A stretch of DNA of 52,016 nt, taken from positions 1-52,016 of the forward strand of contig CAKTKU010000015.1 in NCBI GenBank assembly GCA_934572335.1, read 5' to 3'. Under the pieces are notes generated by a model. It saw nothing but the letters and a program-made list of their open reading frames with translations, had not been told where the DNA came from and ran no database searches. Origin of the DNA: an uncultured Oscillospiraceae bacterium (GTDB taxonomy: Bacteria; Bacillota; Clostridia; Oscillospirales; Oscillospiraceae). This document shows, piece after piece, positions 15,951 to 23,780 of this stretch. The position numbers and the translations under genes were made by a program. Position 1 is the stretch's first letter. Every line of letters begins with the position of its first letter.

Positions 15951-16921
15951 ATTCTGCAATCCTCCCTTGCCTTCACGGCGAGCAGCTTCTCTCTCAGCAA
16001 GCGCTTGAACTTCTCGCCCTCGTCGTTCATCGGGTTGTGGCCGGAGTTCTCGAACCACTCAAGGCACTTGTCCGGCGCTTCTATCTTGTCGTACCAGCTC
16101 TGCACGAGCGCGGACGGGGTGTTCTGGTCGAGCCGACCGTCAAATATGTAAATGGGAACGTCGAACTTTGTGCAGTCGCGCTCAAAGTCCGTCGCGCCGA
16201 CCTCCGGCCACATCACCGACAGCACGAGCTTGTGCCCCTTGATGAGCCCCCAGATGTCGCGCGGGGAGTATTCCCCGGCGGTGAGCATGGGGATGACCGT
16301 GGAGACGAGGTAATTGCGCTTTTTCTCGCTGGGGGAGTACCCGCCGTATTTCATCATGACGTTGCGCTGCGCCATCATCCCGTCGTAGCCGCCCTTGTAG
16401 CAGCCCATGACGGGAGGACCGACCTCCTCCAGTGTCTTTATGGACTTTTCGTCCCCAGCCTTCTTCGCCTCTTCCATCGCGAAGTCCCAGCTGAGCTGTT
16501 CGTTCAGCGCGCCGTTGACGACCTGACCGAAGCCGACGAACGCGGCGATATGCTCCGGGTGCGCGTGGGCGAGGTAAGTCCCCAGCTCCGAGCCCCAGCT
16601 TCCGCCGATGACGAAGATCTTATCCTTGTTGAAGCGCTTGCAGAGGTATTCTACCAGTGCCGCCGCGTCCTCGACGAGCTGCTTTACGGTGAGGTCACTC
16701 TCTTTCACGCCGAAGTACGACCCGCCGGAGCCGCGCTGATCCCACGCGACGACAGTGAACGTATCCAGCAGATCGGCGTGATCCTTTATAATGGTGTGCC
16801 GGTTGCACACGCCCGGACCGCCGTGCAGAAACAGCAGCACAGGCTTTGTGACATCGTCGCTGTGAATGTGGACCTTCTGTCTGAAGCCGTTGAGCTCCAC
16901 CATAAGCTTTACGTCGAGCAT
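15947..16921 (-). CDS. Proline-iminopeptidase-like alpha/beta hydrolase
   Basis: A 324-residue alpha/beta hydrolase of the S33 type. It shows the oxyanion motif HGGPG (33-37), WDQRGSGGS (60-68), the nucleophile elbow GGSWGS with Ser108, an acid in IFDGRLDQNTP near 270-280, and the catalytic His in NSGHNPM near 300. This full triad fits prolyl aminopeptidases and related amidases or epoxide hydrolases. No signal peptide is present. It is the first gene of the operon, directly coupled to the transporter, so it may act on the imported compound. GAGG lies 10 bases before the ATG. A half of the GTTAGATA palindrome occurs at 16926-16933 but without its second arm. Confidence 0.88.
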   Translation of the reverse strand: MLDVKLMVELNGFRQKVHIHSDDVTKPVLLFLHGGPGVCNRHTIIKDHADLLDTFTVVAWDQRGSGGSYFGVKESDLTVKQLVEDAAALVEYLCKRFNKDKIFVIGGSWGSELGTYLAHAHPEHIAAFVGFGQVVNGALNEQLSWDFAMEEAKKAGDEKSIKTLEEVGPPVMGCYKGGYDGMMAQRNVMMKYGGYSPSEKKRNYLVSTVIPMLTAGEYSPRDIWGLIKGHKLVLSVMWPEVGATDFERDCTKFDVPIYIFDGRLDQNTPSALVQSWYDKIEAPDKCLEWFENSGHNPMNDEGEKFKRLLREKLLAVKAREDCRI

Positions 16922-17011
16922 ATGTATCTAACCTCAATTCTCAGCTCAGCGGACACCGTGCCCGCCTCACTGCATAATAACCCTATTTTATACCTCTTTG
17001 CCGGGATAGTC

Positions 17012-17041
17012 AATGCGCCGGGAGATTCATCCCGGCGCATT
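17012..17041. terminator. Strong hairpin between the THEP1-like gene and the hydrolase operon
   Basis: A perfect 12-bp stem AATGCGCCGGGA / TCCCGGCGCATT with a 6-base loop. Neither strand has a clean T-run after it, so termination would be weak or factor-dependent. Confidence 0.5.
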
Positions 17042-17074
17042 GCGTATACTTTATTTAATATATCTCACCATACT

Positions 17075-17662
17075 TCACCCGACCGCGTATTCCGCCGCCC
17101 ACTGCGCGGCGAGGCGCGCGGCATCGGCATCACCGGGGACGTGGACCTCGACGAGGCGCGTTTCCGCGTCGTTTTCCAGCGCGGCGCGGAGCGCGCGGCG
17201 GTACGCCGTGTATTTCTCACCCAAGCCGAGCCTTCTTCGTAGTTCCTCCCCGGCAGTCTCGCCCACGAGCACGCCTATCATGGGCGCGTCTGCGTTCAGC
17301 ACGTCCAGCAGCGCCTCGCGAAACTGCGGGATGATGAGGTCGAACCCGCCGAACGTGTCCGCCACGGTGAACGGGTAATACTGCGCCTCCTGCAAAAGGC
17401 GCACGCCCTCGCCGCGGAACACCTCGTTGTCGTGCGTCCAGCGCGCCCCGGCGCAGTGCAGGAATTCCTGCGCCTCATACCCGGCGATGCCCGCCGCGCC
17501 CGCCGCCGGAAGCAGCGCGTACCCCGCCGCCGCGCCGCCGGGCGCAAACTCCGCCTCCGTCACGTAACCGCCCGCGTAGGCGAGCTTACCGCCAAGCGCG
17601 GTTTTTATTATATCAAAACAGGCGGCGCTGTCCGCCCCTGTGAGGATTAGATGCTTTTCCAT
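17075..17662 (-). CDS. Degenerate THEP1/NTPase_1-like protein lacking the P-loop
   Basis: A 195-residue cytoplasmic protein. Its order of elements follows nucleoside-triphosphatases of the THEP1 family (PF03266): a first strand HLILTG, then GGYVTEAEF matching the family's GGFyTxE, a G-rich strand pair, GVRLLQEA matching gxxxLreA, and PQFREALLDVLNADAPMIGVLV matching the family's helix and strand. The Walker A position reads TGADSAACFDIIK in place of GxxGxGKT, and the Walker B position reads VADTFGGFD in place of IDEIGpmE. Both catalytic motifs are therefore lost while the fold pattern remains. It probably no longer hydrolyses nucleotides. AAGGAG supports the start. Family assignment is by pattern only. 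Confidence 0.6.
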   Translation of the reverse strand: MEKHLILTGADSAACFDIIKTALGGKLAYAGGYVTEAEFAPGGAAAGYALLPAAGAAGIAGYEAQEFLHCAGARWTHDNEVFRGEGVRLLQEAQYYPFTVADTFGGFDLIIPQFREALLDVLNADAPMIGVLVGETAGEELRRRLGLGEKYTAYRRALRAALENDAETRLVEVHVPGDADAARLAAQWAAEYAVG

Positions 17663-17767
17663 GGCGTTCTCCTTGCTGCATTACTGCGTTTTTCTCGATT
17701 ATACCATCCCGGTGCAATGAAAAACAAGAGCGCGGGACGAATGCCAGCATTTTGTCAAGGACTGTCG

Positions 17768-17797
17768 TTGACATTTTTGCGGTTTGAGGACTATAAT
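17768..17797 (+). promoter_or_regulatory. Promoter of the DUF554 gene
   Basis: TTGACA (17768-17773) and TATAAT (17792-17797) with an 18-base spacer, both hexamers matching consensus. One of the strongest-looking promoters in the window. Confidence 0.85.
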
Positions 17798-17831
17798 TTG
17801 CGCATAAATCAAAGGTCCTGGAGATACAGCT

Positions 17832-18542
17832 ATGATCGGAACAATAGTAAACAGCGCCGCAATAGTGCTCGGCGGACTCATCGGCAGCCTCTTCGGCGAA
17901 AAAATAGGGGAGCGGTACACAAAGCCGCTTCTGACCGCCATGGCGTTCGTCGTGGCGATAATCGGCATACAGGGCGCAATCGGGACGAGCAGCATCCTCA
18001 TCGTCGTCATCTGCATGGTCATTGGGCTTGTTGTCGGCATCGCGCTCCGGCTCGACGACCGGATAAACGGTCTCGGCGACAAGATAAAGGATCGTCTGGC
18101 GGGCACGAAAATATGCAAGGGGCAGTTTTCGGACGCGATCGTCACGTCCTCACTCATTTTCTGCGTCGGCAGCATGGCGATCCTCGGCGCGATACAGGCG
18201 GGGCTCAATAAGGATTACTCCACGCTTTTTGCCAAGGCGGTGATCGACGGCGTTTCCGCTATCGCGTTCTCAGCGGCGCTCGGGCCGGGGGTCATTCTCT
18301 CGGCGATACCTGTGTTTATCATCCAGGGGGCGATCACGCTGCTCGCCGGTGTGGCGGAGCCCTATCTCACAAGCGAGATCATAACCGAGATGTCCGCCGT
18401 CGGCGGACCTGTGTTCCTTGCAATGTCCGTGAACATGCTGGAGCTCCGGCAGGAGCGCATAAAGATCGGCGACATGATCCCCGCAATACTCATGCCCATT
18501 GTCTATTTCCCCGTTGCGGAGCTGCTGGGGAAGCTGTTTTGA
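17832..18542 (+). CDS. DUF554 family membrane protein
   Basis: A 236-residue integral membrane protein with about seven hydrophobic segments. The opening MIGTIVNSAAIVLGGLIGSL and the mid-sequence FCVGSMAILGAIQAGLN are characteristic of DUF554 (YdfK/YqgA-like) proteins. The function of the family is not established; a transport or channel role is often assumed. It has a strong own promoter and a GGAG site eight bases before the ATG. The AraC regulator starts only 14 bases after its stop, so the two may be co-transcribed. Confidence 0.9.
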   Translation: MIGTIVNSAAIVLGGLIGSLFGEKIGERYTKPLLTAMAFVVAIIGIQGAIGTSSILIVVICMVIGLVVGIALRLDDRINGLGDKIKDRLAGTKICKGQFSDAIVTSSLIFCVGSMAILGAIQAGLNKDYSTLFAKAVIDGVSAIAFSAALGPGVILSAIPVFIIQGAITLLAGVAEPYLTSEIITEMSAVGGPVFLAMSVNMLELRQERIKIGDMIPAILMPIVYFPVAELLGKLF

Positions 18543-18556
18543 TATTTTAATGAACC

Positions 18557-19507
18557 ATGAATGAAGAGCAAGATACAATCGTCACCCGCGCCGACGACCA
18601 CTGCGTCTACCGGCTGGGCAGCACGGACGGGGAAGCCCTGCTCACGGTGTACCCGGTTTTCCCGGGGATAGTGATAAGCTATTACGACGTCCACGCTTCC
18701 GCGCGCGTCGCGGAGCGCGACAGCCAAAGCGGGCTTATCGAAATATGCCACTGCCGCGAGGGGAGGATAGAGTACCAGTGCGGGGAGGAGTTTTATTTTC
18801 TCGCTCCGGGCGACCTGTCCGTCTCCGTGCGCGGCGGCGAGCGGGGAGACGAGTGCTTCCCCACGGGGCATTATCACGGCATCTCCGTCACCATCGACCC
18901 GCAGCGCGCGCCGGAATGCCTCTCGTGTCTTCTTGAGGATGTGGACGTGCGCCCGGGTGCGCTCGTTGAGAAGTTCTGCACCGATGCGCCGTTTTTCGTC
19001 ACGCGCTCCTCGCGCGAGGTCAACCATATATTTGCCGAGCTTTACACCGTGCCGGAGAATATCCGCAAGGGATATTTCAAGGTGAAGATACTGGAGCTGC
19101 TGCTTTTCCTCAGCTCTCTGCCCGCCGACCCGCCGAAAAAGGGCGGGTATACCCGCTCGCAGATCGCACTCGCCCAGCAGGTGTGCGCCTATCTCTCGGA
19201 AAACCGCGAGCGCAAGTTCACCATGCAGGAGCTGGCCGCACACTTCGGCGCGTCGCCCTCGCTCATCAACAAATGCTTCTCCGCGGTCTACGGCATGACG
19301 CCGCCCGCGTATTTGCGCGCGCAGAAAATGTACGGCGCGGCGCAGCTCCTGCGCGGGACGGACAGGACCGTGCTCGACATAGCCGGGCAGTTCGGGTACG
19401 ACAACGCCAGCAAGTTCGCCAAGGCGTTCCGCGGCGTCATCGGCGTGTCGCCCGCGGAGTACCGCAGCGGCATCGACAGTGACAGCTGCGCCCCGTTCGG
19501 CGACTGA
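18557..19507 (+). CDS. AraC family transcriptional regulator
   Basis: A 316-residue regulator. The N-terminal half (about 20-180) is a cupin-like sensor region (IEICHCREGRIEYQCGEEFY, then LAPGDLSVSVRGG) similar to those in Clostridia AraC proteins. The C-terminal domain (about 205-308) has the two helix-turn-helix units: FTMQELAAHFGASPSLINKC and RTVLDIAGQFGYDNASKFAK, followed by FRGVIGVSPAEYR. It would bind promoter DNA and respond to an unknown ligand. It follows DUF554 by 14 bases with no obvious ribosome site, which suggests coupling to that gene. The DUF3793-flavodoxin genes downstream are candidate targets by position only. Confidence 0.92.
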   Translation: MNEEQDTIVTRADDHCVYRLGSTDGEALLTVYPVFPGIVISYYDVHASARVAERDSQSGLIEICHCREGRIEYQCGEEFYFLAPGDLSVSVRGGERGDECFPTGHYHGISVTIDPQRAPECLSCLLEDVDVRPGALVEKFCTDAPFFVTRSSREVNHIFAELYTVPENIRKGYFKVKILELLLFLSSLPADPPKKGGYTRSQIALAQQVCAYLSENRERKFTMQELAAHFGASPSLINKCFSAVYGMTPPAYLRAQKMYGAAQLLRGTDRTVLDIAGQFGYDNASKFAKAFRGVIGVSPAEYRSGIDSDSCAPFGD

Positions 19508-19537
19508 CCATATCCTACAAAAATATTATGAATTTGG

Positions 19538-19571
19538 AGCCTCATCCGCATAATTTGGAGCGGATGAGGCT
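19538..19571 (+). terminator. Hairpin after the AraC gene (probable terminator)
   Basis: AGCCTCATCCGC (19538-19549) and GCGGATGAGGCT (19560-19571) form a perfect 12-bp stem with a 10-base loop. AATTTGGAGC occurs as a direct repeat at 19531 and 19552, overlapping the arms. The T-run after it is short (GCTTTTG). Confidence 0.6.
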
Positions 19572-19621
19572 AGTGCTTTTGCATATAATATAGCCACAAA
19601 GAAAAAACACAGCACACATGA

Positions 19622-19637
19622 GTTAGATAAATCTAAC
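19622..19637. promoter_or_regulatory. 16-bp palindromic operator upstream of DUF3793-flavodoxin
   Basis: GTTAGATAAATCTAAC has 7-bp arms around AA and lies 25 bases before the TTG start, downstream of a TATAAT at about 19584. It matches the site at 11618-11633 in 15 of 16 positions. Confidence 0.75.
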
Positions 19638-19662
19638 CAACATATCCCCGGAGGTGAGAGCA

Positions 19663-20214
19663 TTGTCTGAGGACTTCATTATTGAGCAGTGCGCCCCGAC
19701 GCTTGCGGGGATAAAGACGGGCAATCTCTTCACCTGCCCCTACGACACGAAGAAAGAAGTCCAGTCGCGCGTGCGTGAGCTCAACCGGCTTCTCGTCCCG
19801 AAGGGACTGTGTCTTCTGCCGATGCGGTACAGCGCCAAGCGCGTCCTGCTGTATTTATACAGCCCCTCCCGTCTGAAACGTGATTTGAGCGACGAGCGCG
19901 CGACGGAGCTTCTGCGCGCGGCGGGGTACAGCGACGCAGGGGCGGAGCGCAGTCTTGTGCGGCTCATCGGGCGGCTTCGCGGCAGCGAGGACTTCCCGCA
20001 TGAGATAGGGCTTTTTCTCAGCTATCCGCCGGAGGACGTCAAGGGCTTTATCGAGCACAAGGCGGCGGATTTCAAATACTCCGGGCTATGGAAGGTCTAC
20101 GGCGACGAGAAAAAGGCGAAAGAGCTATTTGACAAATACAAAAAATGCACGGATATCTACTGCCGTCTCAGCGAGGCCGGCTTTGGTATAGAGCAGCTCG
20201 CCGTGGCAGTTTGA
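19663..20214 (+). CDS. DUF3793 family protein
   Basis: A 183-residue soluble protein of the DUF3793 family, marked by EQCAPTLAGIKTGNLF near the start, LCLLPMRYSAKRVLLYLYSP, and the central FPHEIGLFLSYPPEDVKGFI. The function is unknown. In Clostridia it is commonly found next to small flavodoxins, as here, and a link to iron limitation is plausible but unproven. The TTG at 19663 is chosen because a full GGAGGTGA site ends seven bases before it; the in-frame GTG at 19654 lies inside that site. It is the first gene of a two-gene operon under the GTTAG palindrome. Confidence 0.88.
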   Translation: MSEDFIIEQCAPTLAGIKTGNLFTCPYDTKKEVQSRVRELNRLLVPKGLCLLPMRYSAKRVLLYLYSPSRLKRDLSDERATELLRAAGYSDAGAERSLVRLIGRLRGSEDFPHEIGLFLSYPPEDVKGFIEHKAADFKYSGLWKVYGDEKKAKELFDKYKKCTDIYCRLSEAGFGIEQLAVAV

Positions 20215-20248
20215 TTATAGCAGATCTGATCGAAAGGAAATGAATGAT

Positions 20249-20674
20249 ATGAAAAATGCAGCAGTTATCTATTGGAGCGGCACGGGCAACACCGAGGCTA
20301 TGGCAAAGGCAGTGCTCAAGGGCATGCGCACCGTCGCCCCCGGCGCGGAGATCTACACGCCCGGCGATGTGAACGCCGCGCTCATCTCCTCGCTCGACGC
20401 TGTCGCGTTCGGCTGCCCCGCTATGGGCTCCGAGATGCTCGAAGAGGGCGAGTTCGCCCCCATGTTTGACGATATCAAGGGTGCGCTTGCCGGTAAAAAG
20501 GTCGCGCTCTTCGGCTCCTACGGCTGGGGCGACGGAGAGTGGATGCGCACTTGGGAAGAGGACTGCGCCGGCTCCGGCGTGACTCTTGCGTGCGAAAGCG
20601 TCACCTGCTGCGAAGCGCCTGACGACACCATCCTTGAAGCCTGCAAGGAGCTTGGCAAGGTTCTCGCAAGCTGA
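20249..20674 (+). CDS. Short-chain flavodoxin
   Basis: A 141-residue FMN-binding electron carrier. The phosphate-binding loop is SGTGNTEAMA near the N-terminus (WSGTGNTE). FGCPAMGSEMLEEGEF and FGSYGWGDGEWMRTWEEDC correspond to the two flavin-flanking loops of clostridial flavodoxins. It shuttles electrons in the cytoplasm and can replace ferredoxin when iron is scarce, which fits its pairing with DUF3793 and a metal-box-like operator. The ATG at 20249 has AAAGGA at good spacing; the ATG at 20240 overlaps that site. A strong terminator follows. Confidence 0.95.
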   Translation: MKNAAVIYWSGTGNTEAMAKAVLKGMRTVAPGAEIYTPGDVNAALISSLDAVAFGCPAMGSEMLEEGEFAPMFDDIKGALAGKKVALFGSYGWGDGEWMRTWEEDCAGSGVTLACESVTCCEAPDDTILEACKELGKVLAS

Positions 20675-20745
20675 TCAACCCCTCACTTCACATCTTACTC
20701 CTTAAATTTGTTAACCATCTACACCTCTTTATATTCGCTTCCATT

Positions 20746-20786
20746 AACACACGGGGCGGGCAGAAATGCCCGCCTTGTGTGTTTTT
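20746..20786 (+). terminator. Terminator of the DUF3793-flavodoxin operon
   Basis: A long stem AACACACGGGGCGGGCA / TGCCCGCCTTGTGTGTT with a short loop runs into TTTTT. The T-run overlaps the stop codon of the convergent phosphoesterase gene at 20785. Confidence 0.88.
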
Positions 20787-21663
20787 ATCCATGCTCAAGC
20801 GTTATCATCACGATCTCCGGGCGGTTGTTGACACGCAGGGGGAAAAGGCTGTTGCCAAGCCCCCGGCTGACGATCATATCACTGCCGCCGACGGTGTACA
20901 GCCCTGCATCGTACTTCGGGAACAGCCCCTGACCGGGCGCGGCGAGCCCGCCGATGAACGGCAGACGTATCTGCCCGCCGTGCGCGTGCCCGCTGAGCAC
21001 AAGATCAGCCCCGCCCGCGGCATAGCTGTCGATATACTCCGGGCGGTGGGCGAGAAGGACTGTGTATTCATCGCTTCCGCCTATCAATCGGTCGAGCTTA
21101 TTCTGTATCATCGCGGGAAAGCCCTCGCTTATCTCCTCGCGCGTGGCAAAGTTCGGGTCGTCCAGCCCAGCGAGCAGCAGCGTATCCCCGCCGCGCGTGA
21201 GGCGGCACGCCCTGTCGCTCAGAATGTTTACGCCGGACGCCGCCATGCCTTCGCGCAGTATCCAGTATTCCATCACCGCGCCCTCGTGGTTGCCCGTCAC
21301 GTAGTACACGGGCGCAATATCGACCGCGCCCTCGGCAAAGCGGAGCGTCAGGTCAATGTCCGTGCGGTTCGCGTCGATAAGGTCGCCGGTCATCACGATA
21401 ATGTCCGGCTCGCACTCGGCGAGCATGGCGAGGAGCTTTTCGTTGCCGTCGCCAAACTCCGCGTCGTGCAGGTCGGACACCTGCGCTATGCGAAAGCCGT
21501 CAAACCCGGCGGGGATGCGCGCGTCGCGCACGGTAATGCGGCTCACCATCAGCGCTGTGTTGCCCCACGCGAGCCACGCCGCGAGCGCGGCCAGCGCGAG
21601 CAGCACTATGCCCGCCGTGACCGCCCGCCTCCGCGGCGTGTGTCTGGTCTGCCGGTTTGCCAT
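20785..21663 (-). CDS. YkuE-like membrane-anchored metallophosphoesterase
   Basis: A 292-residue calcineurin-like phosphoesterase. One N-terminal hydrophobic segment (about 15-35, VTAGIVLLALAALAAWLAW) anchors it with the catalytic domain outside. Metal-binding motifs are QVSDLHDAEFGD, MTGDLIDANR, VTGNHEGA, LLAHRPE and LSGHAHGGQIRLP, the complete two-metal set. The GHAHGGQ ending is typical of the YkuE/YaeI group, whose members act on UDP-sugar lipids or unknown phosphoesters. The substrate is not known here. GGAGAGG precedes the ATG, and a TTGACA promoter lies just upstream. Confidence 0.93.
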   Translation of the reverse strand: MANRQTRHTPRRRAVTAGIVLLALAALAAWLAWGNTALMVSRITVRDARIPAGFDGFRIAQVSDLHDAEFGDGNEKLLAMLAECEPDIIVMTGDLIDANRTDIDLTLRFAEGAVDIAPVYYVTGNHEGAVMEYWILREGMAASGVNILSDRACRLTRGGDTLLLAGLDDPNFATREEISEGFPAMIQNKLDRLIGGSDEYTVLLAHRPEYIDSYAAGGADLVLSGHAHGGQIRLPFIGGLAAPGQGLFPKYDAGLYTVGGSDMIVSRGLGNSLFPLRVNNRPEIVMITLEHG

Positions 21664-21686
21664 TCCATCGCCCCTCTCCGTTTATC

Positions 21687-21715
21687 AGATAAGATAATTA
21701 TATGCCGCCTGTCAA
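21687..21715 (-). promoter_or_regulatory. Promoter of the phosphoesterase gene
   Basis: On the minus strand TTGACA (21710-21715) and TTATCT (21687-21692) are separated by 17 bases; a TATAAT also occurs between them. Confidence 0.65.
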
Positions 21716-21729
21716 GCGGATAATGCCGC

Positions 21730-21764
21730 AAAAAATGCGCCGTGTCCATCCGAACGCGGCGCAT
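21730..21764 (-). terminator. Terminator of the zinc-ribbon membrane protein operon
   Basis: On the minus strand ATGCGCCG / CGGCGCAT (8 bp, 14-base loop) is followed by six T, 14 bases after the stop codon at 21778. Confidence 0.8.
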
Positions 21765-21777
21765 AGGTATATACTTT

Positions 21778-23769
21778 TCAGCCGACCTTGGAATATTCAC
21801 AGCTCTGGTTGGTCACGAGAGAGTTGTACTTCGTATACGTGAAGCGGCCAAGGTTGGAGATGAGCGCGCAGTAGGTCGTCACGCCGTCCGGCGACACGGT
21901 GAAGGTGTTCGACCCGACAACGGCGGACAGCTCGAGGGGGTAGTCCTCACCGCCCGCGGGGTAGATGACAAGTCTTGCACTCGTGTCATCAATGATGACC
22001 TTGGACGTGAACGAGCCGCAGTTGAGCGCCAGCCCGGAGGTCTGGGCAATGAGCGTCGGATCGCCCTGATAAAGCTCCCACGTGCCGCAGTACGGCAGGT
22101 AGTATTGCAGAACGTTCATCCACTGCTCGCGCATGTCAAACTCGCCCTTGTAGTCGGCAAGCCACTGGTACGCGCCGAGAAGATCTCCGTCGGCGCACTT
22201 CTGGTAGAACGGCTTTGTGAAATCCCCGGCGTCAATGGCGCGCTGCATCTGCTCCGCGCTGTCCTTGTAGTCGCCCAGCGCGGCGAATTCCTCGCTCACG
22301 GCCTGGCATATCGGCTCGGTGCCGCTCTCCGGCGCGTCGGCGATGTTGATCTCCGCGCCGTCTGCGCGGACTATCTCGCGTATGTCGGACGAGACGTCGT
22401 TGCCCAGCTCTGCGAACACCGACTGCGGGATGTAGAACACGCTCTTCTCTCCGTCGGTATCGCTCAGCGCCGCCGTCACGCCCTCCATGAAGTATTTGTC
22501 TATGACATCGCACAGCGCGACGGCGCGGCGGTACATACTCTCCTTTGCCATGTCGGCGCTGTCCTTATAATTGCCCATGGCGAGGAATGCGTCGCGCGCC
22601 TTGAGGTAGCAGCCCTCGTCCAGCAGTGCCTGCGCCGCGTCGTATGCGCCGCGCTTCTGCTTGTCGAAGTAATCCGCTATCGCTTTCTGCGCGGTCTCCC
22701 GCTGCGCGGCGCAGTCGGCGTAATCACCCAGCGCGGCGAAGAGCTTGTCCGCCTCGCGGTAGAGCGCGACGGACACCGTTTCGCCCTCCGCAACGTCAGA
22801 ACGCTTCAGCCCCAGCGCCAGCAGCCCCGCGACGTCGTCATTCTTCGCGCAGTCCATTATGTACAGCGCCTTTTTGTACGGCACGGTATTCTCCGCGTAC
22901 TCCTCCGCGTCGCCATAGCTGCCCAGCGCCGTGAAGGCACTCTCCGCCTCGTCGTATTTCCCAGCGTCCAGCAGCGCGACTGCCGCGGCGTAGTCGTCCT
23001 GCTGCTTCAGATAGTGCGGCACGGTGCACAGCGCCGCCGCCGCGATGATCAGTATTGGGATGATAACAGCCAGCGCGATAACAAGCTTTTTCCGCGCGGA
23101 CTTCTTTACCTGCTTTTCCTCAACGTCCTGCTGCTTTTCCGTCTCAACGCGCTGCTCGCTCTCGGTGCGCAGGGAGCTGAGATTGATGTTTTTCAGCGCG
23201 GCGTATACTCTGCGGCAGCGGTGACACTTCGTCTCCGCCTCGCGGTTTATCGCGCCGCATGCGCACACCCACAGCCCGCGCTCGTCCTCCGGCATCATCA
23301 CGCAGTCGCTGCCGTAGCGTATGGCGAACTGCCCCGCAACCTCTTCTCCGCCGAGTGCGTCGGCAAGCGTGCGCGGCATGTGCAGCGCCGTCCACGCCGC
23401 GCCCGTCCCGTCCCAGCGGGAGCCGTCGGCATATATGACCTCCGTCACAGACACGGTGAAGGACGCCGTGTCACTCTCCGGCAGCACTATGGCGGACTTC
23501 TGCCCGAATTCGGCGTCGCGCGCCGCGTTCACATCGGCGTAGAGGTATTCCACCGGCGTGCCGTGCTCTTCGCCCGCCGCGCCCAGCGGCGTCACGCTCA
23601 CGCGCACAGAGGCGATCTTCTTCTCCGCGACGCTCAGGAATTTCAGCTGAACAAGCCTGCGGCGGGACAAAGTGTCGTCCAGCAGCGCGCCCGCCGCTAT
23701 GATCACCGGCGCTCCGTCGGCATAGAGCCGGTGTGCCAGCGTGTATTTTCTCTCGTATCTTTCAGCCAT
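21778..23769 (-). CDS. Zinc-ribbon, single-TM protein with extracytoplasmic TPR-like repeats
   Basis: A 663-residue multidomain protein with no family name I can give. Residues 1-155 form a beta-rich domain. A RanBP2-like zinc ribbon follows, WVCACGAINREAETKCHRCRR, with Cys169, 171, 182 and 185. A charged linker leads to one transmembrane helix at about 229-249. Beyond it are at least four degenerate TPR-like repeats around DAGKYDEAESAFTALGSYGD, ALGDYADCAAQRETAQKAI, CYLKARDAFLAMGNYKDSAD and FAALGDYKDSAEQMQRAID. A C-terminal beta domain (about 570-663, YLPYCGTWELYQGD onward) completes it. The layout suggests a cytoplasmic metal-ribbon domain linked to an outer repeat domain, as in envelope assembly or sensing proteins. 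It follows a small membrane protein by 11 bases. Confidence 0.85.
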   Translation of the reverse strand: MAERYERKYTLAHRLYADGAPVIIAAGALLDDTLSRRRLVQLKFLSVAEKKIASVRVSVTPLGAAGEEHGTPVEYLYADVNAARDAEFGQKSAIVLPESDTASFTVSVTEVIYADGSRWDGTGAAWTALHMPRTLADALGGEEVAGQFAIRYGSDCVMMPEDERGLWVCACGAINREAETKCHRCRRVYAALKNINLSSLRTESEQRVETEKQQDVEEKQVKKSARKKLVIALAVIIPILIIAAAALCTVPHYLKQQDDYAAAVALLDAGKYDEAESAFTALGSYGDAEEYAENTVPYKKALYIMDCAKNDDVAGLLALGLKRSDVAEGETVSVALYREADKLFAALGDYADCAAQRETAQKAIADYFDKQKRGAYDAAQALLDEGCYLKARDAFLAMGNYKDSADMAKESMYRRAVALCDVIDKYFMEGVTAALSDTDGEKSVFYIPQSVFAELGNDVSSDIREIVRADGAEINIADAPESGTEPICQAVSEEFAALGDYKDSAEQMQRAIDAGDFTKPFYQKCADGDLLGAYQWLADYKGEFDMREQWMNVLQYYLPYCGTWELYQGDPTLIAQTSGLALNCGSFTSKVIIDDTSARLVIYPAGGEDYPLELSAVVGSNTFTVSPDGVTTYCALISNLGRFTYTKYNSLVTNQSCEYSKVG

Positions 23770-23780
23770 GTCGTGTCACC

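Noticed and set aside
14541..16151. A 536-codon + strand frame over the GPH transporter
   Set aside because: It is antisense to a clear transporter and its translation is low-complexity and charged; no ribosome site or motif supports it.
16926..16933. A third GTTAGATA operator before the hydrolase-transporter operon
   Set aside because: Only one half of the palindrome is present, directly before the start codon; the second arm is missing.
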